A stretch of 64,000 nt of DNA from Distichodus sexfasciatus (GCA_032718565.1 JAVGVS010000512.1:1-64000), one strand, 5' to 3'. Shown: positions 43,266-54,600, counted from the first letter of the stretch. Translations and numbers: made by a program. The notes: generated by a model from the sequence alone, not told the origin.

Positions 43266-43456
43266 TGGGGGTAATGGTGGTCTAGTGGTAAAGATACTCG
43301 CCTCTGGACCAAGAGCATGCATGGGTTGGAATCCTACCTCCAGCACTATTATCATTGGGCCCCTGAGCAAGGCTCTTAATCCTACGTTGGTCTTAGGGAG
43401 ACTGTTCCTGAAATTAGGAAATGGAAGTTGGTCTGAAAAAGAGCGTCTGCTAAATC
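43266..43456 (+). repeat. S1 SINE, copy 5
   Basis: GGTGGTCTAGTGGTAAAG head, GGACCAAGAG, GGGCCCCTGAGCAAGGCTC and a GAGCGTCTGCTAAAT tail. Confidence 0.85.
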
Positions 43457-43848
43457 GATTCTCCTCACTGCCCAATTTTACAGAAACAGAGAAAGCTGAA
43501 GCGATAAAAGTGGCGTACATGCTGTCTATTTAACATAACATAAAATTTGTACTCAACGTTCATGATATAGACATTTTACTACGCCGCCAGAAGTGGAATA
43601 AGCGGAATATATTGACAGTCTGTTTTTGGTGTCTCAAACGTTTGCGAGTTTGACCTCGTAAAAAGCTTTCCGCTTCTGCTCCGGCAAATCTGGATTAACA
43701 TATAAAGATCTGATCGAATGCTTGGCTAAATTTAACCGTCTCAAGTAAAGGCTAATGTTATATAGAAATGAATGAATTTAAAAAGCAAAAGAGCCCAAAA
43801 CAAATGAAGTGTGGGCGCCGGTACGTATTAAAACAACTTGCAGGGGTG

Positions 43849-43886
<38 letters not shown>

Positions 43887-44171
43887 TCAGCCAGTGCGCA
43901 CAAAAAATAAACATACTGAGAAGCGAATTTTACTGCAGCGAGCGCCAAAAAACCACCTTCTCACCATATATAGTTCACGAGCAGAAAAACATTTATCGAA
44001 AAGAACTGGCATACGCTTCCCATAAGCCTTCGCCTGGTTAATCTGTGCTCAGCTTGGCAACGTTCCCATGTAGTTACTAAAACGTGACCTTTCTTTTTCT
44101 TTAAGAGGTGACTCTGAAATTGGAGGTGAATTTCAAGATTTCAAGTCGAGTGTGTGTGTGTTCAGAAGGTT
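43457..44171. other. Unassigned sequence with a GA run
   Basis: (GA)n lies at 43851-43883. The 43540-43700 segment is mixed and repeat-free. No gene signal. Confidence 0.35.
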
Positions 44172-44260
44172 GAAGCGCTAGATTAAATCACTAGTTTCAT
44201 TACAATATGATATTATATCGATTCAAAAATAAAAACTTGAATCATTTTTTGTTTAAACCA
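44172..44260 (+). repeat. Possible family D fragment
   Basis: GATTAAATCACTAGTTTCATTACAATATGATATTATATCG resembles the D left end in form. Confidence 0.35.
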
Positions 44261-44261
44261 T

Positions 44262-44615
44262 GTGCGGCATGATGGCGCACTGGTTAACTCTTAGCCTGCT
44301 GGCGAGAAGATCCTGGGTTCGATTCCCAGGTCGGCCGTTGGGGACTTTCCGTGTGGAGTTTGCATGCTTTCCCCGTGTTCGTGTGGGTTTCCTCCGGGTG
44401 CCCGGTTTCCTCCAGACCAAAAGCATGCACTATAGGTTAATTGGTGACTCTAAATTGGCTACGTAAGCTCTGAATGTCAGTGTGTTTGCCCTGAGGTGTG
44501 TTGGTGCCTGTCCAGGTTGTCCTTGCACCCGTAAGTTCCCGGGATAGACTCCGTTCCCCCTGCGACGCCAGTTGGGATTCAGTGGTTCAGATAATGAATG
44601 AATGAATAAATCGTG
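44262..44615 (+). repeat. SINE-like repeat S3, longest copy
   Basis: GGCATGATGGCGCACTGG head with box B GGGTTCGATTCCC, then GTGGAGTTTGCATGCTTTCCC, GGTTTCCTCCGGGTG, GGTGACTCTAAATTGGC, GGTGCCTGTCCAGG and the end GGTTCAGATAATG(AATG)n. This copy defines the order used to classify the fragments. Confidence 0.85.
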
Positions 44616-44830
44616 GTCAATTTTCGCTTTGTTGTGATAATAAGGAAAATGTATTTTTGTCTCAAGAAAACAACTTTTGTTACAATAAAAAGACATTTTT
44701 ATCTGGAGGAAACAATTTCCGGTCACATCTCTGAATTGAAATTAAACGAATTGTGGATATTGAATGAATGAATGAATGAATAGATAATCCTAAAACAATA
44801 TTTTGAAACCTAATATATTTCATGCAAACT
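44616..44830. other. Unassigned, with CAAGAAAACAACTTT phrase
   Basis: GTCTCAAGAAAACAACTTTTG resembles the unit of the 49.93-50.33 kb repeat. (GAAT)n lies at 44764-44781. Confidence 0.4.
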
Positions 44831-44831
44831 T

Positions 44832-44834
<3 letters not shown>

Positions 44835-44918
<84 letters not shown>
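44835..44918. repeat. (TA)n microsatellite, about 80 bp
   Basis: Nearly perfect TA run, a candidate for cruciform extrusion. Confidence 0.95.
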
Positions 44919-44925
<7 letters not shown>

Positions 44926-44929
44926 CTAA

Positions 44930-45585
44930 GAAAAATAGATGATAACTTTCATTCTAGATACATTTTAAAATATTGTTTTGTATTAAAATATTGTTGTTGT
45001 AGGCTATGTGATGGTCGCTCAGAATTTCACTCAGACTGTATTTTTAATTAAATATGTATATTAAAATACATAAATGCAAAGATATATCTAAAATAAAAAA
45101 ATAAAAGAAATATGTTTTATGAATAAAAGGTCGCGCAAAATATATATATAGACATATATGTGCAAAATACTTCTTTAATCTCACACTCAGCACTATTAAG
45201 TCTCACATTTGAATAAAAGTGATCAGCCTTCAAAAGCGACATGCAGAAACTTGGTATTTGCCATTGATTTTGACTCACACTGGGCAATATGCATCTCATC
45301 TGACAGAAAGCTCTTTAAAAAATCCACCCGCGAATTAATGTGTTCCAACATTTGACAACTCCGCACACACACATACACACACACACCGAGTCAACTGTCC
45401 TCCTTATTCCACATCCCAAGTGTCTCTTTTTGCCCAGACGATGCTTCACTCTTCCTTCTTTTGTCTGTGGATTTTGTTGCATATAGTCTGACTCATTGTG
45501 TCATCAGCCATCCAAACACGAATATCCACACCCCAAAACACACACACACACACAAACACACACTCAAACTCACCCCTCCGGCTGC
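44930..45585. other. Unassigned sequence
   Basis: AT-rich to 45160, mixed after. CA runs at 45365-45386 and 45539-45562. No gene signal. Confidence 0.35.
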
Positions 45586-45760
45586 CGGTTCACTTTCAGT
45601 CAAACGGCGCCGTCGAAATGAAGCGACTGGGCTAATCATATTTAGACGGAAAGAAAGCAAGCCTCAAAGGTTAGACTGATTGTGTGCAAAAGACTGCAGG
45701 CGCTCCTTTGTTGTCACTTTTTCCTCCTCTCTTTCCATTCAATGTGCCATAAACGCTCTT
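45586..45760. other. Non-repetitive island, candidate conserved non-coding element
   Basis: GTCAAACGGCGCCGTCGAAATG, GGGCTAATCATATTTAGACGG and GCGCTCCTTTGTTGTCAC (SOX-like CTTTGTT). No repeat match. Confidence 0.3.
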
Positions 45761-45976
45761 CTTTTTACACACACACACACATACACTAAGAGAATAACAC
45801 TGTGGACTTAACAGCGAATTGATTTTAGAGTGAACATACCTTTATGGCTTTATGGCCACTAATAGTAATGGAGGAAATAATGGAACACAGAGAAAAATGC
45901 CTGGAGATTATACATGAGTGCGTGTGTGTGTGTGTGCGTTGTTTAACCTCTACATGAAATAATGTGCTGTTTTTTC

Positions 45977-46265
45977 AGGGATGCACGATATGGGAAGTAT
46001 TGGCCGATGCCGATATCCGATGTTTTCCGCACATATCAACGATGCTGTGTTAAATGAAGGAAAACGAAGTGAGCAATGAGCAGAGTTTATCGGCGTCAAA
46101 GGCAAGATACTGTGCTCCCTAAAGTTCCTGAATTCAGAATATTGGCCCAATAATGACCTTATAGCTCTGACATTTCCTAACACTGGGGATGCACCGATCC
46201 CTTTTCAGTTCCCATACTGATGCTGATACTTGGGCTTTGGGTATCGGCCGATCACGAGTACCGAC
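45977..46265 (+). mobile_element. Two hAT-like left ends in series
   Basis: AGGGATGCACGATATGGG at 45977 and GGGGATGCACCGATCCC at 46185 are each followed by ATCGGCCGAT/GCCGATATCC phrases. No right ends were found, and the sequence after 46265 becomes A/T homopolymer-rich. Confidence 0.5.
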
Positions 46266-46854
46266 CCGTACCATTAAAAAAAATTACATTTATTATTTTT
46301 TAAAAAATATATATATATCTTTATTATTTTTTATTTTTTTTAATTTATTTAAACATCAAAAAATTAAATTAAAATTTTTTAAAACCTAAAAAAAAAAAGC
46401 CTTAACAAATGAACTGAGGTTTATGTTCAATAGAACACATACCAAATAAAATTAAATGTCATAAAGTCAAGCAATGAATGAAATAATAAAATGGACGGTG
46501 AAAAATAAATAAATAATGAATTTTGAAGTAAAAAAAGGAAATGGAAGTAAGATAAAACAACAATTACCACATGTTTAAAAGGGAGCAGGAAGAGGTCTAT
46601 AACGTATCTAGTCCTCCCGCTTCTTCCTCATTTTCTATTCATCAGATATTCTTTAATTTTGTTTTTAGACTTATTATACATGCCTTATGTTTTTGTGTTC
46701 AGGACATGAGGGCTAATGAGGCATTCTATGGCTTAGTAAAATAAGGTTAGTGGCAGGTGGAAACACCTCTATCCATCAGCATGTAGAATAAAAAAATTGT
46801 GATAACAAATAAACTGAAAAAAAAACGCTGATTAATTGAAAACGAATAAATACT
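46266..46854. other. AT-rich low-complexity and unassigned sequence
   Basis: Poly-A/T-rich to 46560, then mixed. Nothing recognised. Confidence 0.45.
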
Positions 46855-47550
46855 GAAGTTTTGGGTCATTTTAAACCAATTTGGACTAATTTATACCTTT
46901 CTGGGAGAGAAATGAAAGTGAATACGGAATTTCAAACAAGGAGACCTAATGAGCGTCGGCACGTCCAATCGCATTACTCCTAGTTCTGTATATAAGCAGT
47001 AAACTGGCCTTCTTCTAAAGACAGCTTGTTTTTGCCAAATAAAAAACTTGTCAATCTAGACTTAATGGTCTCCTTGGTTGAACTATATTTCCCACAAATC
47101 GCGACTCGGAGCTGCTTCACAATAATGAATGGATGCACGTTCTGTAATAAACGGCGGGAATCTCAACAAATGTCTGTATTGTGAGTAGAACGCTGGTGGC
47201 TGTGATTAGGTATCAGTTCTAGTCTGTAATAAAGCGGGAGATTTGACTGAATTGTAGCATTTTAGTGAGTAATGACGCTCACAAACAGCATGTTTACACC
47301 GCGAAAATGTCATGCGTGATTTTACACATTTACTTCTATTTTTGTACACGGAATATCTCACAAATACTCCACATACAGAGGGATCGGGTCTTGCCTTAAT
47401 CGCGGAACTGAAAACGTTGTGCATCACTAATAAGCGTCCATGTGAAACACAAACGGAGCATGTTCTAGTGAGTGAAAGAATTCTAGATTCTAGAAACACT
47501 GCCTCGACCATTTTTTGTAATTGATTATTTGAATAATCGCTTCAGCTCTA
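46855..47550 (-). mobile_element. Family A element, copy 4, with an internal insertion
   Basis: The left end on the minus strand is TAGAGCTGAAGCGATTATTC at 47550. It runs through GTGTTTCACATGGACGC, GATCCCTCTGTATGTGG, CCAGCGTTCTACTCACAATAC and TGTGGGAAATATAG. Comparison with other copies shows extra sequence at about 46911-47086. Confidence 0.7.
46911..47086 (+). mobile_element. Insertion with LTR-like promoter and poly(A) signals
   Basis: Relative to other A copies, about 175 bp is inserted within GAGAGAA|CTATATTTCCC. It has a TATA box (TATATAAG, 46989) and an AATAAA (47038) about 50 bp downstream. That spacing fits a compact LTR, but no clear TG...CA ends or 4-6-bp duplication could be fixed; a GAA repeat at the borders is weak. 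Solo LTR is one reading, a different retroposon another. Confidence 0.35.
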
Positions 47551-48301
47551 GTCTGCACTGCGTTCAAATGTCCATTTGAATTCAAGCAATCAGGCAACCA
47601 CAGATGCGCCGACCAATCAGAAGAGGATCCAACTCATGCAGGGATTTTACTGGTCCATTTGGGCCTCTCTTCATTTATTGCATCTCTAAATTGGCAAATC
47701 TAAGGTTTGAGAACTGGCTTCCTCACAAAATCATGTAATTATTTTTCAGATCAGACAACACAGTTCACCTCTTTTCCTTCCTTGATCCACTTTGTAGTAG
47801 TTGCTGCAGTTTTGGAGATGCTCTGACCCACTCATCTAGCCATCATTAAAATTTGGCCCTTGTTAAAGTCGCTCAGATACTGGCACCATTAAAAAAATCA
47901 AATGGATATGGACTGATGCATAGTGTCGCATTTCCATAATAACTCTGTGTTGTATTCACACCTGCCTTGTTTATTTCACTTAAACTGAACCCAAATTCAT
48001 TTCCTTCCTTGGTTTGGATCTTTTGGGCAGGTGTGATTACAAGCACCCGAACTCAGGTGCGGATCAAACAAGCGTACCGAGACCCAGCTGAAGAGGTGAT
48101 CTGGTACAGTTGGTTTGAGGTGTGAACGCAGCCCGGCCTCGATCCGACCCCGTTGCAAACAGCAGACCTTTTTGGATTTAACGGGCTCCCGTTGTTGTCG
48201 TGCATTATGGGAAATAATTATTTTGATAACTACACAACACACACAGACGTGTATAGCCAGTGCTAGAAATGAGCCGTGGGTTAACGCCGAACTCCGAGGA
48301 A

Positions 48302-48495
48302 CGCGGGTGGTGGTGGTGGGACACTTGCCTTTGGACCAAGAGGTTGTGGGTTCAAATCTGACCTCTGGCGTTACCAACACTGGCTCCCTGAGCAAGACCC
48401 TTAAGCCTAAGTTGCTCTCAGGGGAGCTGTCCATGAAATTAAGAAATATAAGTCGTTCTGGATAAGAGCGTCTGCTAAATGTTGTAAATGCAAAT
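48302..48495 (+). repeat. S1 SINE, copy 6
   Basis: GGTGGGACACTTGCC, GGACCAAGAGGTTGTGGG, box B GGTTCAAATCTG, and a GAGCGTCTGCTAAATGTTG tail. The box A end is eroded into a GGT repeat. Confidence 0.9.
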
Positions 48496-48792
48496 GAGAG
48501 CTCTCCTTTGCTGCCGTCTTGCAGCACGTCTTCACCGCTGCAAAATTACTAGCATCATATTGTAAAACTGACGTTGCAGCAAACGCTCTTGACGCTCTAA
48601 CATTTCTGCAAACGGATGTAACTGTATAAACCATATCGCTATAAAGACAAGGAGAACAAAACGCAAAATCTCCCTAATAGTGTTTAGCGCAAGCGCTTCC
48701 ATAATGCGCATCACGCACCGGGCATAGGGCACCAGGTGCCGGAGGGGTACAAAAAAATCACCATAATCATAACAATCATAATGACAACATAT

Positions 48793-49050
48793 TTGGGGCA
48801 GTTGGTGGTGTAACGGAAGGGTGTTCGCCCCGTGATCAGAAGGTTGCAGGTTCGAATCCAGGGCCAGTTAAGTTACCACTGAGGTACTCATGAGCAGGGT
48901 ACCGTCCCCAAGTACTGCTCCCCGGGGGCTTGTTAGCTGCCCACTGCTCCTTCACGGATGGGTTAAATGCAGAAGTCACATTTGGTTGTGGTGCACTGTG
49001 TGCTGTGCTGTGGTGTGTTCACAGTGACAAATAATCACTCACTTTCATTT
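48793..49050 (+). repeat. S2 SINE
   Basis: Well preserved: GGGGCAGTTGGTGGTGTAACG, box B GGTTCGAATCC, GAGGTACTCATGAGCAGGG, TGCTGTGCTGTGGTGTG. Confidence 0.9.
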
Positions 49051-49329
49051 AAAATAAAGCTGTAGTGCTTACGGCTCCCAAACGTTGGGCTTTCCGCTTT
49101 ACCCTGGTCCACACATTTCTGAAAAGTAGCTGAACGATCTTAGCACACATGTGGTTTTGTTTACAAATTCTGGTCCACCTGCAAGGCCTAGAATGTGAAA
49201 ACAAAGCGCACCAAAGAAAAAAAGTAAATATTTTATTTGGTCCGAACCAAAGCAAGTGAACTAACGGACTTTCCTGGTGTGAATACACCCTAAGTCACAG
49301 TCCATCAGCCATCCTCGACAAAACCTAGA

Positions 49330-49625
49330 CATTTTACCCAGCCAATGTAGTGTCTACAAGCGATGGCCTCACGTTCAGACTTTATTTCTAATGAACAGCT
49401 CCCGGGAGGCCTTTTTGCCTTTTAATCACACATCGCAAAAATAAAGACCCAGAGGACGGAACTCCCTGATGTAAAACCACAAATTCAAATATTTATGATG
49501 GTGAGGACGGTAATTCCGTCGGCCCAACTTCCTCCCCGCGGTGATGAAGCGCCGCTCAGACGACGCTCTCGCAAGACAAATACACACATTTAGGATTCAT
49601 AAGATCCCATTACTAATGCATAAGC
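49330..49625. other. Non-repetitive island, candidate conserved non-coding element
   Basis: GCCTTTTTGCCTTTTAATCAC, CAAATATTTATGATGG, GACGGTAATTCCGTCGG (near-palindrome) and TACTAATGCATAAGC (octamer-like). Unlike any repeat here. Confidence 0.4.
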
Positions 49626-49925
49626 AACCAATATTCATGCTGTAAAACATCTTCATCATAAGTTAGCTCCACAACTTTAAATACAAGAACACACAGTCTC
49701 TCTCTAAACAAAATGTTGCAGATTAAAGGTGCGCTCCATTCCAAGATGACACTGTCGCTGATGTTAATGAAGGCTAATGGGAGCTTTGAGCTTGCGCAAG
49801 TTACGGACGTCAGTACCAAAGTCTGATGTTTATTCCTCGAGTTTATTTTCAAACCATTTAAGCAGCATCTTCCATCAAGCTTCATCATGCAGCCAGGGAA
49901 ACATCCTGGACATCATGTTCACAAT
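49626..49925. other. Unassigned sequence
   Basis: Minus frame of 91 codons and plus frame of 76 codons overlap; neither has supporting motifs. Confidence 0.35.
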
Positions 49926-49929
49926 GAGA

Positions 49930-50335
49930 TCACATGAAACATATGATTTTAGGGAAGCAACTTCTTTAAGTTGTGATCACAAGAATAATAAATATTGTTG
50001 TAAATAAACCTTGCTGTGAAAATAGTGATTTTAAGAAAACAACTTGATCTTGATTAACTTTTATTATGTTACGACCTCAAGTAAAAAAAAAAACTATCAT
50101 CTCAATATCATGGGGGAAAAAAATCACCTTGAAAAAACAACTTTCTTTATGATGTGATGATGTAAAAAATGATCTTGATCTTGAGAAAACAACTTCCATT
50201 TGCTCAAGATCACAACAAAATAAATATTGATCTTCAGAAATTTGTTGTGCTGTGTTCTGGAGAAAACAACTTTCATTATCTTGAGGCCACAAGTTATTTT
50301 TGTCGTGACCTCGAGATAACGGAAGTCGCCGTTTT
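49930..50335. repeat. Degenerate tandem repeat with GATCTTGAGAAAACAACTT phrases
   Basis: Variants of TGATCTTGAGAAAACAACTTTC and TTGTGATCACAAGAATAAAT recur every ~60-75 bp, ending CTCGAGATAACGG. A partly self-complementary GATCTTGAG/CTCAAGATC phrase is present. Confidence 0.6.
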
Positions 50336-50339
50336 TTAG

Positions 50340-50770
50340 ATCGAAATGAGGTCCTTTATCAATTTGTGTAAATCAGTCTCTGTTGATTTTGCTTCATTGT
50401 TCATCTACGATATAACAATATGTCTAAGCAGATAAGCAAGACTAATGAAGGGAGTTAAAGTGGAACATCAAAGCGCTCTACTGCCTGCATCTGAACTCGG
50501 AGCCAAACCTCGACTGAGACAAGTGTGTGTGTGTGAGTATGTGTGTGTGTAGACGAAAATCCCCAGGCTCCCCCTCCACAAACTCATCAACAACGCTGCC
50601 TTTTGATTGGTCCTGACAGTCTGCCATGTTCTCGTGCTCGTCTTGAAAGTGTGCAAGAGACTCGGAGACGAGGACGTGGAACTCAAAAGCCAAATTTTCC
50701 TCTTCCGTCTGCACTTGCAGCAACCCTGAGGACCTGATTTAAATATTTCCTGAAAAGCCTAAAATTTAGG
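50340..50770. other. Unassigned sequence with a GT run
   Basis: GT/GTAT run at 50523-50551. Frames of 64-81 codons on both strands overlap 50468-50737; none is recognisable. Confidence 0.35.
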
Positions 50771-50777
50771 ATATAAA

Positions 50778-50958
50778 AATAAGTAGCGGGTCGACGAGAA
50801 ATACACATTAGCTGCTCGCCACAAGTTCGTCTGCTGCATTAAAACATGTTTTACTTATGACCCTTTTAGCCGGAATCAAAGCAGGAATGACCAGTGAGTG
50901 TCCTCGTGAGCCGGATTAATATTTATGATGAGTCTTTTAAGCTGGCGTTGAACAGAAC
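50778..50958. other. Non-repetitive island, candidate conserved non-coding element
   Basis: CACATTAGCTGCTCGCC, GAGCCGGATTAATATTTATGATG and GTCTTTTAAGCTGG. The TTAATATTTATGATG phrase recalls CAAATATTTATGATGG at 49.49 kb. Confidence 0.3.
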
Positions 50959-50960
50959 GT

Positions 50961-51194
50961 GTGAGTGAAAGTGAGTGATTATTTGTCATTGTGAACACAG
51001 CACAGCACATGGTGCACCACAACCACGTGAGCTCTGCATTTGACCCATCCGTGAAGGAGCAGTGGGCAGCTGACATGGGCAGCTTGGGGACGGTACCTTG
51101 CTCATGAGTACCTCAGTGGTAACTTAACCGGGATTCAAACCGGCGACCTTCTGTTCACCGGGCGAACGCCCAAACATTACGCCACCGACTCCCA
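50961..51194 (-). repeat. S2 SINE
   Basis: Minus copy from GTGAGTGAAAGTGAGTG to ACGCCACCGACTCCC. Confidence 0.9.
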
Positions 51195-51299
51195 CCGAAG
51201 CGAAGTCACAGGCTAGGAAGGCAAATTTGCTTATTTTATTCCAAATTTATGTTAATCCATTAAACATCATTTGAATAATACGGACAAATACGTAGATCA

Positions 51300-51880
51300 T
51301 ACAAGCAGTCCTTAAGCTGCGATTAAGGCGATACAAAGTCTACGTCGAATTACTTGTCAGAGTTAAATTCTCCAAAAGTGTTGCTAGCGTTCGGATATTT
51401 TCATCCTCTCGGCGAATCGATAAACCCTCGTCGGTCCGTCGCAGGAAATAAAAGTTTCAGCCTTGGGGAGAAACTCATTCTTTCATTACAATTCATCCTC
51501 CGTCATCAGGCACGAACGGCTAAACTTTTAATCTCCGAAACAAGCGTTAGCGCACTGCAACGGATTTAGCGGAAGTCGGTGTCATGCGGTGGACCGCCGC
51601 GACTCCGCGGCTAATTTCCGCAGCTCCAATCCAATCTGCATATTAAAAAAAAAGCCACAGGGAGAGATTGGGCCACTCCTCCGAAAGGGTGGAGAAGTTA
51701 AAAAAAAACTCTATTCTTGGTCGCGGCTGCATAAATAAAGCTATCTCCGCGGCTAACCAGACAGCGCTGGCATATTAAGGTTTTTCGCCGCGGCGTTTTT
51801 AAGCCGCAGCCTATTAAACCGAGCACTCAAGCAGAGGTTCCTGGTAATTGGCGTTCCTCTTGGTACACAGATAAACGTCG
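51300..51880. other. GC-rich non-repetitive island with repeated CCGCGGC cores
   Basis: CTCCGCGGCTAATTTCCGC (51603), TCTCCGCGGCTAACC (51745) and TTCGCCGCGGCG (51784) recur within 200 bp. CATATTAAAAAAAAAGCC, GCATATTAAGG and TGGTAATTGG accompany them. A 71-codon frame (51354-51569) has no domain. A CpG-bearing enhancer or promoter-like block is possible. Confidence 0.4.
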
Positions 51881-52108
51881 TGAAGGTTAACCTGACAGAG
51901 AGCGGCGGAGGGAAGGTGGGGGGAGGATAGAGAGAAAGAGATGAGTATGGAGGAGAGACACGTTGGCAGATGTTGAGAGCAACGTAGTGAGTCCTTTGAG
52001 TTTTAACCCTGATGACTGGCTTTTTCCTGTCATAACTGTTTGGCTGATGTTGATTTTACACATTAGGCTCACATTACACATTTCCACAGTTTTTGATGCA
52101 GACAGACT

Positions 52109-52342
52109 TAAGTGAGTGATTATTTGTTATTGTGAACACACCACAGCACAGCAGACCACAATTAAAGATGACCTCTGGATTTGACCCATCTGTGAAGGAG
52201 CAGTGGGCAGCTTTTTAGCATTGCCTGGGGATGGTGCCTTGCTCAAGAGTGTCTCAGTGGTACCTTTACTGGTCCGGTACTTTAAACAGCGACACTCGGA
52301 TCACTGAGTCAACTCCCTAACTGTTACATTACCAACTGCCCC
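52109..52342 (-). repeat. S2 SINE
   Basis: Minus copy from AAGTGAGTGATTATTTG to CCAACTGCCCC. It is followed by a second partial piece (GACCTCTGCCTTTGATCC...GCAGCTGGG, 52345-52390). Confidence 0.85.
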
Positions 52343-52392
52343 AAGACCTCTGCCTTTGATCCATCCATGAAGGACCAGTGGGCAGCTGGGGT

Positions 52393-52848
52393 TGTTATTC
52401 CCTATTTTGGCCACAAGGTTGCGTAACTTTTAAGCTTGTTATTCCCTATTTTGGCCACAAGGGCATGTAACTTTTAAACTTGTTATTCCCTATTTTGGCC
52501 ACAAGGGTGCGTAACTTTTAAACTTGTTATTCCCTATTTTGGCCACAAGGGTGCGTAACTTTTAAACTTGTTATTCCCTATTTTGGCCACAAGGGTGCGT
52601 AACTTTTAAACTTGTTATTCCCTATTTTGGCCACAAGGGTGTGTAACATAAGGGGCATCGCCATTAAGGTTGTCATTCCCTATTTTGACCACAAGGAGGA
52701 TCGCTATTAAGGTTGTCATTCCCTATTTCGACCACAAGGGGCATCGCTATTAAGGTTGTCATTCCCTATTTTGACCACAAGGGGCATCGCCATTAAGGTT
52801 GTCATTCCCTATTTCGACCACAAGGGGCATCGTCATTAAGGTTGCCAT
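52393..52848 (+). repeat. Two-phase minisatellite, 44-bp then 43-bp units
   Basis: Six units start TGTTATTCCCTATTTTGGCC and end GTAACTTTTAAACT. The sixth is a hybrid that changes to ACATAAGGGGCATCG. Four units start TGTCATTCCCTATTT(T/C)GACC and end CATTAAGGT. The shared CATTCCCTATTT core shows common origin with a switch in the 3' half. Confidence 0.95.
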
Positions 52849-52929
52849 TACAAGTAAGGAGATCTGTACTATTACTTTGCTTGTGGTTAACCCATTCCTG
52901 ATTTGAGCTCAACATTAATTTGACAGCTT

Positions 52930-53100
52930 GTTTTTTAACAGCTAGCTTAACTATAGTCAGTAGAAACATCTACACAACAGCACTTATCATTTCTTGTTTT
53001 TAATTTTTCACCCCTCTATTTCTTTCTACATTTTTGAGCATACTGCAATCACACAATTTCTTCAGGAACTGTTTATCTAGTTTTTCTTCATCTTTACGTA
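52930..53100 (+). repeat. Interspersed repeat family F, copy 2
   Basis: AACAGCTAGCTTAACTATAGTC, ATTTTTCACCCCTCTATTTC and CTTCAGGAACTGTTTATCTAG align with 22.31-22.45 kb. Confidence 0.5.
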
Positions 53101-53842
53101 TTTTTCCGCCTGCTTCCAACACTTCCATTTCTTTCTGTTCTATATGTATTCCTCTTTCACATCAGCTGCTTTCTTGTACTTTCTCATCACATCCATAAAG
53201 CTCCTCTTAGCAGTTTCCTCTTTCGCCCCTCATCTTTCCCCCAACATCTCCAGCATCTCACCTCTACACAAATTCCAAACTGACGCTAATCAAATTTTCT
53301 TTTTTTTTCTGGCTTTGTATCCAACATCGTCTGACCCGACTTGTCCCTCTAATGTATTCCTTCCTAATTCTGTCTGTCTTCATCACTTCCCACACAACTT
53401 TTAACATCTTTAACTTTACCGCCTCCAGCTCTGTCTCTTTGTTATAAACGTTCTGCTTAATGCCTGAAAAAAATAAATCAATCAAACCTTATCATTGACA
53501 GCTAGAGACACTCCTATTATTTTATTATTATTTCTGACTGAAAGGCAATTAATTCCAATGCAAATCTATCAACAGGGAGTCTAGCATAGGTGTAAACATT
53601 CCCAGGGTTGTTTTCCGCCTCAATGGGCAGCGTTTTTAGCCCAAAAGAAATCATCATTTAAGACACTCTTCTAAACTGAAGTAAAAAAAGAGAACTGTAT
53701 TGTCACTCAAAAAGTTACGTTCTTTCACTGTTGCGTTCAGAAATACATTTACAATGAAGTCATTATTATATTAAATGTGTAGCCACGATATCTTTTTTTA
53801 AATAATTTTTTATAATTGTCTGGAGCAAACATCAATGACAAT
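53101..53842. other. Unassigned, pyrimidine-rich then AT-rich
   Basis: 53100-53430 is T/C-rich, which accounts for an 86-codon frame there. No gene support. Confidence 0.4.
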
Positions 53843-53998
53843 GTGATTGAATCATGGACTGGTAAAGGTACCGCTGAGGCACCCATGAGTGCCCAAGCAC
53901 AGCTGTCCACTGCTCCTTCATGGACGGGTCACATGCAAAGGACACAGTCTGTCCTGTGGTGTGTTCAAAAATGACAAATGATTACTCTGAAATTCACT
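53843..53998 (+). repeat. S2 SINE, degraded
   Basis: TGATTGAATCATGGACTGG, GGTACCGCTGAGGCACC, CTGTCCACTGCTCCTTCATGG and TGTGGTGTGTTC. The head and part of the body are lost. Confidence 0.65.
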
Positions 53999-54600
53999 TA
54001 ACAATTCACTCAAAGGTGCTCTTTTTAATTTGCTCAGAAATGAAAACTGAGAAGTGAAATAATATCGAGTTGACTAATTAGCACCAGCCGTTACTACTAC
54101 TAACTACAACGACGTCAACCAACGCAAATATTTTCCTCACACTGTCTTCTTATTACAACTGTAAAGAAAAAGTCACAACATTGTCAAATGAATTACATTT
54201 TAAAGACATTTTCTCTCATGTCGTATAACATTTAGATAAGCGGTTTTTATTCCATGTAACACAAAAAACGAGGCGTTCCTCAAAGAACAAATTTAATTTA
54301 TTAGTCAAGATCAGAACCACCGAGGACGAAAAATATACTCTGATGTTTTTGTTCAAGCCCAGTCCTCGAGGATGTATCAGTTCTGTCCTAAGCAATGAGA
54401 ATAAATAAAATCCATGCTGCTGCAACAGTGGAGGTGGAAAGTCAAACCGGGCGACAGTGGCACAGTGGTTAGCAGTCACATTGGAATTTTTTTGCGGAAA
54501 TGCATTTTGTAATTTGTTTGCTAAGAGGTAAATGGTGTTTTCTACTGCTCATACCCACTTTCAACGCCTCACATCTCATTTTACAGTTTACTTGCCCTCG
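53999..54600. other. Unassigned sequence
   Basis: GGCGACAGTGGCACAGTGG at 54450 is a bare S3-type head of about 25 bp. An 87-codon minus frame has no domain. Confidence 0.35.

Larger units (their letters stand above)
47945..49292. mobile_element. Non-autonomous DNA element holding two SINEs
   Basis: The left GTATTCACACCTGCCTTG, CACTTAAACTGAACCC and the right GGTCCGAACCAAAGCAAGTG, GGTGTGAATACACCCT are inverted, diverged ends (TATTCACACC/GGTGTGAATA). Inside lie an S1 SINE (48302-48495) and an S2 SINE (48793-49050). Without them the element is about 0.9 kb. No target duplication is evident. Confidence 0.5.

Noticed and set aside
47997..48527. 176-codon minus frame
   Set aside because: Its first third is an S1 SINE read in reverse and the rest is a non-autonomous element; not a gene.
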